From Pseudomonadota bacterium (GTDB lineage: Bacteria > Pseudomonadota > Alphaproteobacteria > Rhizobiales > Xanthobacteraceae): DNA of 38,425 bases. Shown one piece after another: positions 1 through 8,170 of this stretch. Under the pieces are notes generated by a model, which saw only the letters and a program-made list of their open reading frames with translations, was not told the DNA's origin and did not search any database. The stretch lies in assembly GCA_023387695.1 (NCBI GenBank), contig JAEWHT010000074.1, positions 1 to 38,425 on the forward strand. Direction: 5' to 3'. The translations under genes and the position numbers were made by a program. How positions within the stretch are numbered: the stretch's first letter is position 1; every line of letters begins with the position of its first letter.

Positions 1-593
1 CTGCGGAGCGCATGCGCAAGGGTCAGTTCGACCTCAACGATATGCGCGAGCAGCTGCTGCAGATGGCGAACATGGGCGGCATCAGCGGCCTGATGGGCAT
101 GATGCCCGGCATCGCCAAGATGAAGAACCAGATCGCAGCCGCAGGGATCGACGACAAGATTTTGAAGCGCCAGGTCGCGGTGATCGATTCCATGACGCGC
201 GACGAGCGCCGTCATCCGGATCTCCTGAAGGCGAGCCGCAAGAAGCGCATCGCCGCGGGCTCCGGCCAGAGCGTCGAGCAGGTCAACAAGCTCCTGAAGA
301 TGCACCGGAACATGGCGGACGTGATGAAGGCCATGGGCTCGGGCAAGCGCGGACCGCTTGCCGGCATCGCGCAGGCGATGGGCTTTGGCGGCGGCATGAA
401 GATGCCGTCTCCCGAAGAGATGAAGGCCATGCAGGAAAAAATGCAGGGCGGCGGCGGACAGGGTCTGCCGAGCCTGCCGAAGGATTTGCCGCCGGGTCTT
501 CGCACCGGCCTGCCGAACCTGCCCGGACTGACCGGGCTGAGCGGCAAGCCGACGCTGCCGGGCCTCGGCGGTTTCCCGGGCAAGAAGAAATGA
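1..593 (+). CDS. ffh: Signal recognition particle protein Ffh, C-terminal part
   Basis: This is the C-terminal M domain of the SRP54 GTPase, which binds 4.5S RNA and the signal sequences of nascent inner-membrane proteins. The frame is already open at base 3, so the start and the NG GTPase domain lie outside the window and about 197 residues are visible. Typical M-domain features are seen: methionine-rich helices (for example MGGISGLMGMMPGIAKMK), then an RNA-binding segment including IDSMTRDERRHPDLLKASRK and IAAGSG. The last ~70 residues are a Gly/Pro/Leu-rich low-complexity tail, which is common in alphaproteobacterial Ffh. rpsP follows 85 bp downstream on the same strand, the usual ffh-rpsP-rimM-trmD-rplS order. 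The identification is secure; only the 5' end is missing. Confidence 0.96.
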   Translation, partial: AERMRKGQFDLNDMREQLLQMANMGGISGLMGMMPGIAKMKNQIAAAGIDDKILKRQVAVIDSMTRDERRHPDLLKASRKKRIAAGSGQSVEQVNKLLKMHRNMADVMKAMGSGKRGPLAGIAQAMGFGGGMKMPSPEEMKAMQEKMQGGGGQGLPSLPKDLPPGLRTGLPNLPGLTGLSGKPTLPGLGGFPGKKK

Positions 594-678
594 GGAATTC
601 GTCGCACGGGATCGCGTCGGTCTCGCGCAACGCGGAATACCAATCAACCGAACAGAACGTACTTTGAAGGAGAACTAG

Positions 679-1011
679 ATGTCCGTCGTTATCCGCCTCG
701 CCCGCGCAGGCACCAAGAAGCGTCCCGTCTATCACGTCGTTGTCGCCGACTCCCGCTTCCCCCGCGATGGCCGCTTCATCGAGCGTCTCGGCTATTTCAA
801 CCCGCTGCTGCCGAAGGACAACGAGACCCGCCTGAAGCTCGACATGGACAAGGTCAAGGCCTGGCTCGCCAAGGGCGCGCAGCCGTCGGACCGCGTGTCC
901 CGTTTCCTCGATGCCGCCGGCGTCAAGAAGCGCGAAGCGCGCAACAATCCCGAGAAGGCCGTGCCGCGCAAGGAGCGCAAGGCGCAGGCCGAAGCCGCTG
1001 CGAAGGGCTAA
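679..1011 (+). CDS. rpsP: 30S ribosomal protein S16
   Basis: S16 is a small-subunit ribosomal protein that binds 16S rRNA and helps assembly. The product is 110 residues. It begins with the characteristic MSVVIRLARAGTKKRP strand, followed by the conserved YHVVVADSRFPRDGRFIERLGYFNP block. The last ~25 residues form a charged Lys/Arg/Ala tail typical of alphaproteobacteria. A strong ribosome binding site, AAGGAGAA, lies a few bases before the ATG. rimM starts only 9 bp after the stop, so the two genes are surely cotranscribed. Confidence 0.98.
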   Translation: MSVVIRLARAGTKKRPVYHVVVADSRFPRDGRFIERLGYFNPLLPKDNETRLKLDMDKVKAWLAKGAQPSDRVSRFLDAAGVKKREARNNPEKAVPRKERKAQAEAAAKG

Positions 1012-1020
1012 GGCTAGACC

Positions 1021-1554
1021 ATGTCGGCGCTGATCTGCGTCGCGCGGATCGGCGCCGCGCATGGTGTACGCGGCGCGGTCAAATTGTGGACCTTCACCGA
1101 AGATCCCTTTGCCGTGAAGCGTTACGGTCCGCTTCTCACCAAGGACGGCAAGCGCCAGTTCGAACTGGCGCAGGCCCGCGAAGCCAAGGACCATCTGGTC
1201 GCGACCTTCAAGGGCGTCACGACCCGCGATGAGGCCGAGCGCCTCAACGGCATCGAACTCTACGTCGCGCGCGAAAAACTGCCTGCGACCGATGACGACG
1301 AATATTACCACGCCGATCTGATCGGGCTCGCCGCCGTCACCACGGACGGCGATGCGCTCGGCCGCGTGCTCGCGATCCATAATTTCGGCGCCGGCGACAT
1401 CATCGAGATCGCGCCGCCGAAGGGGGCGACGATGCTGCTGCCGTTCACCAACGCAGTGGTGCCCGAGGTCGATCTCGCAAACGGCCGCGTCGTGATCGCG
1501 CTGCCGCAGGAGATCGAGGGCGACAGGGACGCGGACAACACGTCGTCGTCATGA
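1021..1554 (+). CDS. rimM: Ribosome maturation factor RimM
   Basis: RimM is a 16S rRNA processing factor that works on the 30S head with S19 and S13. The 177-residue product has the two expected domains. The N-terminal RimM beta-barrel (about residues 5-85) carries the ICVARIGAAHGVRGAVKLW opening. The C-terminal PRC-barrel (about 92-170) begins at YYHADLIGL and ends near EVDLANGRVVIALPQE. The length is normal. The gene follows rpsP by 9 bp. Unlike the usual arrangement, trmD does not follow directly: two secreted-protein genes are inserted in between. The C-terminal tail of about ten residues is acidic and poorly conserved in kind. Confidence 0.97.
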   Translation: MSALICVARIGAAHGVRGAVKLWTFTEDPFAVKRYGPLLTKDGKRQFELAQAREAKDHLVATFKGVTTRDEAERLNGIELYVAREKLPATDDDEYYHADLIGLAAVTTDGDALGRVLAIHNFGAGDIIEIAPPKGATMLLPFTNAVVPEVDLANGRVVIALPQEIEGDRDADNTSSS

Positions 1555-1672
1555 AGGAGCCGTGACGGCTCGCGCGCAATCCCCGCCAACTAAGACTTGC
1601 GTTTGTCATCCGGCTGGTTCACGCTTGGGTTGCATCTCCAGCCCGGCGTTTTCCCGACATCCGGAGTTATCC

Positions 1673-2353
1673 ATGCTGCGCCGCTGTCTTCTGGCAACGA
1701 TCAGCTTGCTCGCGTCCGTGGGCCTTGCTCATGCCCAGACGCCGCCAAGCCCGCCTCCAGCAGCAGCCGAGCAAGCCCCCACGCGCGATTCGATGGAGGC
1801 GCCGCAAGTCGGTGACCACTGGACTTACGAGCTCCGCGACGACATCACGGGCGACCTCAAATCGATAACGACGCACACCATTAGCGACGTCTCGGCCACC
1901 GAGATCAGCATCAGGTTCGAGGTCCTCGGCAAGTCCGGTTACAGCTACCAGACCTATGATCGCTCATGGGACATCATCGACACCGGCACGTGGCGCTACA
2001 CGCCAAACGACGGTTCGGGCGTCCGCATGCCGCTCGCGGTCGGCAAGTCCTGGACATTCAAATCGAGCGACTCCAACAGCACAGCCGGTCTCAGCCAGAA
2101 ACGCACTGGCACCTCGAAAGTCACGGCCAAGGAAAACGTCACCACCCGCGCTGGCACTTTCGAGGCTTACAAGATCGAGACGTCGATCGAGATGCGAAAT
2201 GCCAACGATGCCACCAGGAAATACCAGTTCGAACAGCAGGTCTGGTACGTGCCCGAGATCAACCATTGGGTGAAGCGCACCTTTGTCCGCAGCTCGGATG
2301 GCCAGGTTCGTGATCGGGGCGCGCTCGAAATGGTCGAATACGGGCGCCGCTAG
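1673..2353 (+). CDS. Secreted protein of unknown function, first of a tandem paralogous pair
   Basis: The product is 226 residues with a Sec signal peptide (MLRRCLLATISLLASVGLAHA, cut after AHA) and a mature domain of about 190 residues. The start is chosen because GGAG lies 6 bp upstream and the signal peptide begins here; an upstream in-frame codon at 1562 would add 37 unlikely residues. The mature part begins after a Pro/Ala-rich linker with GDHWTYELRDDITGDL and ends EINHWVKRTFVRSS...VEYGRR. The same pattern of blocks occurs in the next gene (GD-WT/F, YDRSW, DGSG, AGTFE-YKIET, HWVKRTFV, VEYGRR), so the two arose by tandem duplication. The repeated W/T/E strands suggest a beta-rich fold, loosely like DUF3108-type periplasmic proteins, but I cannot assign a family. 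The position between rimM and trmD is odd. Confidence 0.8.
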   Translation: MLRRCLLATISLLASVGLAHAQTPPSPPPAAAEQAPTRDSMEAPQVGDHWTYELRDDITGDLKSITTHTISDVSATEISIRFEVLGKSGYSYQTYDRSWDIIDTGTWRYTPNDGSGVRMPLAVGKSWTFKSSDSNSTAGLSQKRTGTSKVTAKENVTTRAGTFEAYKIETSIEMRNANDATRKYQFEQQVWYVPEINHWVKRTFVRSSDGQVRDRGALEMVEYGRR

Positions 2354-2386
2354 CCAAGCGGACTGCCGTTGATGGGGGACATTCTG

Positions 2387-3070
2387 ATGCTTCGCAAATC
2401 GATGATCGTGATCGCCTGCCTGCTTGCTGCGAGCCCAGCTGCCTGGGCTGCCGAGGATGCGCCCGCAGCGCCGGCGGCATCTGCCGACGCAAAGCCGGTG
2501 ACAGCGATGGAACAGCCTCTCCAGGGCGACTTCTGGACCTTCGAGGTGCACGATGAGATCAGTGGAAAGGTCACTGCCGTCCACACACACCTCGTCACCG
2601 AGGTCTCGCCAACCGAGATCAGCGTACGCGTCGCGACCCAGGGCAAAGACTCCGAGGGCCTGGTCGTCTACGATCGATCGTGGAATCTGAAGAACTCGGG
2701 CGAATGGAAATATCAGCCTAGTGACGGCAGCGGCATCCGTACCCCACTGAAAATTGGCGACAGCTGGAGTTTCTCCGGCGACGAAGTGAACACCGGCAAA
2801 GGCTACATCTGGAAGCGCTCGGGTCATTCGAAGGTGGTCGGTCAGGAAACCATCACCACCAAGGCCGGCACGTTCGAGACCTACAAGATCGAAACGACGT
2901 ATTTGCAGAAGCCGACCAACGATCCGACGCGCAAGAACGACATCAGCATAGTGAACTGGTACGCGCCGGTCATCGACCATTGGGTGAAACGCACTTTCGT
3001 CTCGCGAGCTAACGGCCACCTGAAGACCAACAACAGCTACGAGGTCGTCGAATACGGCCGCAGGAGCTGA
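2387..3070 (+). CDS. Secreted protein of unknown function, second of a tandem paralogous pair
   Basis: The product is 227 residues, paralogous over its mature part to the preceding gene, which ends 33 bp upstream. A signal peptide is visible (MLRKSMIVIACLLAASPAAW, followed by AA), then an Ala/Pro-rich linker and the domain GDFWTFEVHDEISGK...YDRSWNLK...DGSGIRTPLKIGDSWSF...AGTFETYKIET...DHWVKRTFV...VVEYGRRS. I chose the ATG at 2387 because GGGGGA sits about 7 bp before it; an in-frame ATG at 2372 would lengthen the signal peptide by five residues. The function is unknown. The probable site is the periplasm or cell surface. The gene lies in the same direction as rimM and trmD and may be cotranscribed with them. 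Confidence 0.8.
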   Translation: MLRKSMIVIACLLAASPAAWAAEDAPAAPAASADAKPVTAMEQPLQGDFWTFEVHDEISGKVTAVHTHLVTEVSPTEISVRVATQGKDSEGLVVYDRSWNLKNSGEWKYQPSDGSGIRTPLKIGDSWSFSGDEVNTGKGYIWKRSGHSKVVGQETITTKAGTFETYKIETTYLQKPTNDPTRKNDISIVNWYAPVIDHWVKRTFVSRANGHLKTNNSYEVVEYGRRS

Positions 3071-3119
3071 GCCCCGCGGGGGCCTCGACCTGCCGGCCGC
3101 AATGCCCTAACCAGCGGCC

Positions 3120-3875
3120 ATGACCAATCCCTCACCCTGGCGCGCGACGGTGCTGACGCTGTTTCCGGAGATGTTTCCGGGACCGCTCGGCGTCAGCCTG
3201 GCCGGCCGGGCGCTGGCGTCGGGGATTTGGGAGATCGAGGCGCGGGACATCCGGGCCTCCGCCACGGACCGCCATCGCAGCGTCGACGACACCCCGGCCG
3301 GCGGCGGGCCGGGCATGGTGCTGCGAGCGGACGTTCTGGCCGCGGCGATCGACGCCGCAGAGATCAGCCCTGACCGGCCGAAACTGCTGATGAGCCCTAG
3401 GGGTCGGCCATTGACCCAGGCCCGCGTGACCGAGCTCGCCCGAGGCCCCGGCCCCCTGATCGTCTGCGGACGGTTCGAGGGGATCGACCAGCGGGTGATT
3501 GACGGGCGCGACCTGGAAGAGGTCTCGATCGGCGATTACGTGCTGTCAGGGGGCGAAATCGCAGCCCTGGCCTTGATCGACGCCTGCGTCCGGCTGTTGC
3601 CGGGTGTCATGGGCAAGGAAGCCTCGGGAACCGACGAAAGCTTCTCGGACGGCCTCCTCGAATACCCCCAATACACCCGCCCGCAGCTGTTCGAGGGAAC
3701 CCCGATCCCGGAGATCCTGACCTCCGGCGACCACGCCAAGGTTGCTAGCTGGCGGCGGGCCCAATCCGAGGCCCTGACAGAGGCCCGGCGACCCGATTTA
3801 TGGGCGCAAATCCCGCCTAAACCTGCGAATCGCCCCCGGCGCCAAAAAACGCCAAAAAACAAGACAGACGGGTGA
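3120..3875 (+). CDS. trmD: tRNA (guanine(37)-N1)-methyltransferase TrmD
   Basis: TrmD methylates G37 next to the anticodon of tRNAs reading CNN codons, using S-adenosylmethionine, and so prevents +1 frameshifting. The 251-residue product shows the SPOUT trefoil-knot motifs: LLMSPRGRPLTQ (about 90-101), ICGRFEGIDQRVID (about 115-128) and the SAM-binding SIGDYVLSGGE (about 136-146), then the helix around TDESFSDGLLEYPQYTRP that links to the tRNA-binding C-terminal domain. The last ~15 residues are basic and low in complexity (encoded by A-rich DNA near 3845-3865). The start has TLFPEMFPGPLG near the N terminus, as in the family. rplS follows after 108 bp. Confidence 0.97.
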   Translation: MTNPSPWRATVLTLFPEMFPGPLGVSLAGRALASGIWEIEARDIRASATDRHRSVDDTPAGGGPGMVLRADVLAAAIDAAEISPDRPKLLMSPRGRPLTQARVTELARGPGPLIVCGRFEGIDQRVIDGRDLEEVSIGDYVLSGGEIAALALIDACVRLLPGVMGKEASGTDESFSDGLLEYPQYTRPQLFEGTPIPEILTSGDHAKVASWRRAQSEALTEARRPDLWAQIPPKPANRPRRQKTPKNKTDG

Positions 3876-3983
3876 CAAACGCTCCGGCTTGCCTTATAGG
3901 AGCGGCCACATCCGCAATAGCTGGATCAACGAATTTCGCGCAGTCCCCGTTTCACGGCTGGGCGCGCCGATGGAGATTTACCC

Positions 3984-4364
3984 ATGAACCTGATCCAACA
4001 GCTCGAAAAAGAGCAGTTCGACAAGCTCTCCGCCACCAAGGAGATTCCGGAATTCGGTCCCGGCGACACCGTGATCGTCAACGTGAAGGTCGTCGAAGGC
4101 GACCGCACCCGCGTGCAGGCCTATGAAGGCGTTTGCATCGGCCGTTCCGGCGCTGGCCTCAACGAGAGCTTCACCGTCCGCAAGATCTCCTACGGCGAAG
4201 GCGTGGAGCGCGTATTCCCGGTGATGTCGCCGATGATCGACTCGATCAAGGTGGTGCGTCGCGGCAAGGTGCGTCGCGCCAAGCTCTATTACCTCCGCAA
4301 TCTCCGCGGCAAGTCGGCTCGTATCGTCGAGAAGACCGAGCACGCCAAGGCCGTCAACGAGTAA
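3984..4364 (+). CDS. rplS: 50S ribosomal protein L19
   Basis: L19 is a large-subunit protein at the interface between the 50S and 30S subunits. The product is 126 residues, a normal length. It contains the family blocks FGPGDTVIVNVKVVEGDRTR, QAYEGVCIGRSGAGLNESFT, VRKISYGEGVERVFP and KVRRAKLYYLRNLRGKSARI. GGAGAT lies a few bases before the ATG. The gene ends the ffh-rpsP-rimM-trmD-rplS cluster, and a strong hairpin terminator starts about 27 bp after its stop. Confidence 0.98.
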   Translation: MNLIQQLEKEQFDKLSATKEIPEFGPGDTVIVNVKVVEGDRTRVQAYEGVCIGRSGAGLNESFTVRKISYGEGVERVFPVMSPMIDSIKVVRRGKVRRAKLYYLRNLRGKSARIVEKTEHAKAVNE

Positions 4365-4390
4365 GCTCCGCTACCAGACGAGTTTTCGAG

Positions 4391-4418
4391 AGCGCGGGGC
4401 AACACCCCGCGCTTTTTT
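4391..4418 (+). terminator. Rho-independent terminator after rplS
   Basis: A perfect 9-bp stem (AGCGCGGGG pairing with CCCCGCGCT) with a 5-nt loop is followed by a run of six T, counting the last stem base. It ends the ribosomal operon and separates it from the leuC leader. Confidence 0.93.
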
Positions 4419-4465
4419 GTTGCGTCAGCCGTGCGCGTCAAACTACTCGCGCTTCCAATTCGGCC

Positions 4466-4474
4466 TGCTATATA
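4466..4474 (+). promoter_or_regulatory. Candidate extended -10 promoter for leuC
   Basis: TGCTATATA fits the extended -10 form TGnTATAnT loosely, in the only AT-rich patch between the rplS terminator and leuC. A start site 7-9 bp downstream would fall at 4481-4483, where an ATG lies. No good -35 hexamer is seen at the 17-bp spacing, so this is a prediction from the -10 alone. Confidence 0.4.
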
Positions 4475-4482
4475 TTCTTGGA

Positions 4483-4611
4483 ATGTTTCCAGATCTGACC
4501 AGCTTCGTGTCGCCCCAGCGCATCGTCATCGACGATCGCTCGCGGCTGCCTGGCCGGTTCTTCGGACGCTTCGCGACCTCGGCAACGTCAGAGCTTAGTC
4601 CCGCAGCTTAA
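4483..4611 (+). CDS. Possible leaderless upstream ORF in the leuC leader
   Basis: This 42-codon ORF starts at an ATG lying at the predicted transcription start and ends 78 bp before leuC. It has no ribosome binding site, which would fit leaderless translation. The peptide (MFPDLTSFVSPQRIVIDDRS and so on) has four Leu codons, so it is not a classic leucine-rich attenuator peptide. Codons in its middle have GC-rich third positions like real genes here; the ends do not. Its last codons and stop lie in a segment (AGCTTAA, 4605-4611) that can pair with the leuC start region. Coding status is uncertain and rests on layout only. Confidence 0.3.
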   Translation: MFPDLTSFVSPQRIVIDDRSRLPGRFFGRFATSATSELSPAA

Positions 4612-4677
4612 AGGCTGCGCTGCAAACGACTCTGTTGCCCCGCGCGTGACCGCGCATATCCGTTACCAACATTCCCG

Positions 4678-4689
4678 GAGCTTAAGCTC
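4678..4689 (+). promoter_or_regulatory. Palindrome over the leuC ribosome binding site
   Basis: GAGCTTAAGCTC is a perfect 12-bp palindrome that ends at the base before the leuC ATG and includes part of its Shine-Dalgarno sequence (CGGAG). It can fold into a small 4-bp hairpin. Upstream GAGCTTA (4591-4597) and AGCTTAA (4605-4611) are each able to pair with it. This suggests, but does not prove, control of leuC translation. Confidence 0.4.
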
Positions 4690-6096
<1,407 letters not shown>

Positions 6097-6156
6097 GCCA
6101 ATCGCTGCAATTGTAGTGATTGCGGCAAACCGCCTTTAAGCGGCTTCGCCCACATT

Positions 6157-6185
6157 GTGTCCTCGCGACAGCTTCGCGAGGACAC
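6157..6185 (+). promoter_or_regulatory. Stable hairpin over the ribosome binding site of the next small gene
   Basis: A perfect 12-bp stem (GTGTCCTCGCGA at 6157-6168 with TCGCGAGGACAC at 6174-6185) encloses a 5-nt loop. The 3' arm contains GAGG, the only Shine-Dalgarno-like sequence for the ATG at 6189. There is no T run, so it is not an ordinary terminator. A smaller hairpin (CCGC at 6130-6133 with GCGG at 6140-6143) lies just upstream. It could protect the leuC mRNA 3' end or keep the small gene translationally closed. Confidence 0.55.
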
Positions 6186-6188
6186 CTC

Positions 6189-6392
6189 ATGGCCAACAAG
6201 CCTGAATATGTCGATCTGATCAGCGATGCGACCCGCCAGCATCGGCGGCGCGCATCGCCGCTGCGCATCGTCGCCAAGCCCGAGGTCGAGGAGACGTCGA
6301 GGCTCAGCCGCTGGCCTCCCGCGATGTTCAGGCAGTGGAAGATTGAGACTTTGATGCCGTGGAAATCCGCATCATGGAGACCGAAGGACTAG
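6189..6392 (+). CDS. Small hypothetical protein downstream of leuC
   Basis: This 67-residue ORF begins MANKPEYVDLISDATRQHRR and has GC-rich third positions for its first ~45 codons. Its Shine-Dalgarno sequence GAGG lies inside a 12-bp hairpin stem. A terminator hairpin at 6401-6425 follows the stop by 8 bp, which supports a transcription unit ending here. The last ~14 residues are Trp-rich with atypical codons (aga, tca, aaa). Another frame over the same stretch reads FDAVEIRIMETEGLG, more protein-like, so a frameshift near 6340-6350 is possible. No domain is recognised; the N-terminal half is basic. It is probably real, with unknown function. Confidence 0.5.
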   Translation: MANKPEYVDLISDATRQHRRRASPLRIVAKPEVEETSRLSRWPPAMFRQWKIETLMPWKSASWRPKD

Positions 6393-6400
6393 GTCTGACA

Positions 6401-6425
6401 AAGGGCGCCGCTAGGGCGCCCTTTT
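6401..6425 (+). terminator. Terminator after the leuC region
   Basis: A perfect 9-bp stem (AAGGGCGCC with GGCGCCCTT) has a 5-nt loop and runs into TTTT. It lies between the end of the small gene at 6392 and the end of the convergent gene at 6440, and probably stops transcription from the left. Confidence 0.75.
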
Positions 6426-6439
6426 CATTTCGACCGCAC

Positions 6440-7000
6440 TTACCAATAGCGGTACGGACGGTGCCAGCGGTGCCAATGATGCCAGTGGCAGATCCGGCGC
6501 GGGCCGTAATAGGTCCAGATGACCCGGCAGCGGCGCGGGTAGTGGTAAGCCGGATAGTAGCCGCCGTAATAATAGGGCCGGCGCAAGTGGCGATAGCCGT
6601 AATACGGGCGATAGTAGCCACCGCCGCCCCAGTGACGGTGATAGCCGCCATATCCGCCATAGCGGACGCCGCCGTAACGCATGCCGCCGCCATGGAAGGC
6701 CGGTGCGGCACGGAAGCCTCCACCGCCATGGAAGCCGCCAAAGTGAGCTCCGCCACCACCACCATGGAAGCCGCCGAAATGTCCGCCGCCGCCGTGTCCA
6801 CCACCACCATGACCGCCGCCGCCAAAGCGAACCTCAACCATATCGCCACTTGCGGCCTTCGCTGCCGGCAGCGCCGTGGGATTGATCGGCGTCATCGCTT
6901 CAGCGCGGTGCACAGTCCCGGCCGCCAGCATCAACGTCGCAACGGCAGCTAACCCGAGCAAGCGCAACGAGCTTGTCCCGGGACGCAATATCCTCAGCAT
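6440..7000 (-). CDS. Exported Gly/His/Tyr-rich protein
   Basis: The 186-residue product has a signal peptide (LRLLGLAAVATLMLAAGTVH, then RAEA) and a short linker. About 60 residues of repeated GGGGHGGGGHF / FGGFHGGGG type follow, then a C-terminal ~70 residues rich in Tyr, His, Arg and Trp ending HRWHRPYRYW. A pair of Cys (in RRCRVIWTYYGPRRICHW) could form a disulfide. The start is the ATG at 7000, which has AGGGAGA upstream; a longer frame to 7051 would put extra residues before the signal. Similar Gly/His-rich exported proteins are common in Bradyrhizobium and have no assigned role. The His-rich repeats might bind metal, which is only a guess. It is convergent with the leuC unit. Confidence 0.72.
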   Translation of the reverse strand: MLRILRPGTSSLRLLGLAAVATLMLAAGTVHRAEAMTPINPTALPAAKAASGDMVEVRFGGGGHGGGGHGGGGHFGGFHGGGGGAHFGGFHGGGGFRAAPAFHGGGMRYGGVRYGGYGGYHRHWGGGGYYRPYYGYRHLRRPYYYGGYYPAYHYPRRCRVIWTYYGPRRICHWHHWHRWHRPYRYW

Positions 7001-7161
7001 GGAATGTCTCCCTGAATGTGGACAGCGGCACGGTTGCGCAACGTTTCGCACCGTCGCTGTTCATTTGCAGTCGCGCCCAAGATTAAATTAGAAACAGCGA
7101 CGTGAACGCGCCATGAATGAACGACGTCAAGCGCAGTTCCGTGCCAAGAGGAATTCGCACC

Positions 7162-7461
7162 ATGACCGTCTACGCGATTGCGCAACTGAAGATGACGGAC
7201 CGCGCGACTTACGATCGCTATCAGGCGCGGTTCTTCGACGTCTTCAGCAAGTTCAACGGGCGACTGCTTGCCGCCGACGAGCATCCGCGCGTGCTCGAGG
7301 GCGCGTGGCCGCATGACAAGCTTGTCATGATGTCGTTTCCCGACGAGGCATCGTTCCTCGCCTTCTCGACCTCGCCCGACTATCAGGACATCTCGCGCGA
7401 TCGCAAAGCGGGCGCGCAAGCAACCGTGCTGCTGGTCAAGGGATTTGCGCCAGCGGCTTGA
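7162..7461 (+). CDS. DUF1330 family protein
   Basis: The 99-residue product fits the DUF1330 family, a ferredoxin-like alpha/beta-barrel dimer related to EthD and ABM domains, with no settled function. Family marks are the start MTVYAIAQLKMTDRATYDRY, the central GRLLAADEHPRVLEG and the SFPDEASFLAFSTSPDYQDI block, with the R-x-x-x-A ending. AGAGGA precedes the ATG at 7162; an upstream ATG at 7117 would add 15 residues without homology. It is cytoplasmic by sequence. The neighbours are unrelated small genes on the other strand, so it is probably monocistronic. Confidence 0.85.
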   Translation: MTVYAIAQLKMTDRATYDRYQARFFDVFSKFNGRLLAADEHPRVLEGAWPHDKLVMMSFPDEASFLAFSTSPDYQDISRDRKAGAQATVLLVKGFAPAA

Positions 7462-7467
7462 GCCGCG

Positions 7468-7728
7468 TCACCAGAACGGCCCGTAACCGAGCACGAACGG
7501 CGCAGGCACGCCGTAGGGATAGGGACGATAATAAACCGGCCGCGCGTAATAGTGCGGATCGGGGCGCGGAATGTACCGCGCACTGTCGTATCGCATATGT
7601 CGTCGCCCATCGAACACCGCGCGTCCTGCGGAGGCATCCGGCAAATACGTCACCCTCTGCGCTGCCGAAGCGCTGGCCGCACCCGCGACAAGCTCGACAG
7701 CAACAGCCAATACGATCCATCTCGTCAT
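7468..7728 (-). CDS. Small exported Tyr/Pro-rich protein
   Basis: The 86-residue product has a signal peptide (MTRWIVLAVAVELVAGAASA, ending SASA) and a mature part of about 60 residues. Its second half is rich in Tyr and Pro: YYARPVYYRPYPYGVPAPF. GGAGG lies just upstream of the ATG at 7728; an in-frame extension to 7872 lacks support. No domain is recognised. It ends 6 bp after the convergent DUF1330 gene. It is similar in style to the exported proteins at 6440 and 8171. Confidence 0.7.
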   Translation of the reverse strand: MTRWIVLAVAVELVAGAASASAAQRVTYLPDASAGRAVFDGRRHMRYDSARYIPRPDPHYYARPVYYRPYPYGVPAPFVLGYGPFW

Positions 7729-7954
7729 GACGACCTCCGCCCGCAAGTTGAGGCGATCACACGGCCACCTGCAAGTTAAATGAGCCCAATCTGGAACCCC
7801 GGGCCTGAATCTGTTATGGATGAACGTGCCCCGGACTCGATTGCAGGGGGCACGGGCCAAGTTCACAAGCATCGGCGCACGATTTCAGCAGCCGACTAGA
7901 ACCGGCGATCAACGGCGAACGTATCTTCTGGTCGAGCGACTAAGGGAGATGGGC

Positions 7955-8164
7955 ATGCCAGGTTTTCACGGACTGCGAACCTCTCGCGTCGCGATCGCGA
8001 CGGGCGTTCTGCTCGACGCGGGCACGGCGTTCGCCGCGCAGGGGCCCGGCGTCGAGGCTGGGGCTGCGAGCCCGCTGACCCAATCCGTGATGGCGATCCT
8101 GGTCTATGGTGGATCCGCGCTCGTCGTCGGCGCCGGCCTGATCGGCGCGCTGCGCGGGCACTGA
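7955..8164 (+). CDS. Small membrane protein, hypothetical
   Basis: The 69-residue product has two hydrophobic stretches. The first (about 11-28) looks like a signal or anchor ending AFAA; the second (about 45-65) is TM-like, ending GAGLIGALRGH. AAGGGAG lies about 7 bp before the ATG at 7955, which decides the start over the ATG at 7949 and longer frames. The mature peptide would be a short single-span membrane protein. No family is recognised. It is convergent with the exported protein gene that ends 6 bp downstream. Confidence 0.6.
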   Translation: MPGFHGLRTSRVAIATGVLLDAGTAFAAQGPGVEAGAASPLTQSVMAILVYGGSALVVGAGLIGALRGH

Positions 8165-8170
8165 ACCCGA

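Noticed and set aside
283..1380. 365-residue minus-strand ORF over ffh, rpsP and rimM
   Set aside because: It is a shadow of three certain genes on the other strand, with no ribosome binding site or domain. Long antisense frames are expected in DNA of this GC content.
1964..3019. 351-residue minus-strand ORF over the secreted-protein pair
   Set aside because: It lies wholly opposite the two signal-peptide genes, whose paralogy shows that the plus strand is coding.
3072..3083. CCCCGCGGGG palindrome between the secreted pair and trmD as a terminator
   Set aside because: The stem is short, has no loop and no T run, and trmD follows within 40 bp.
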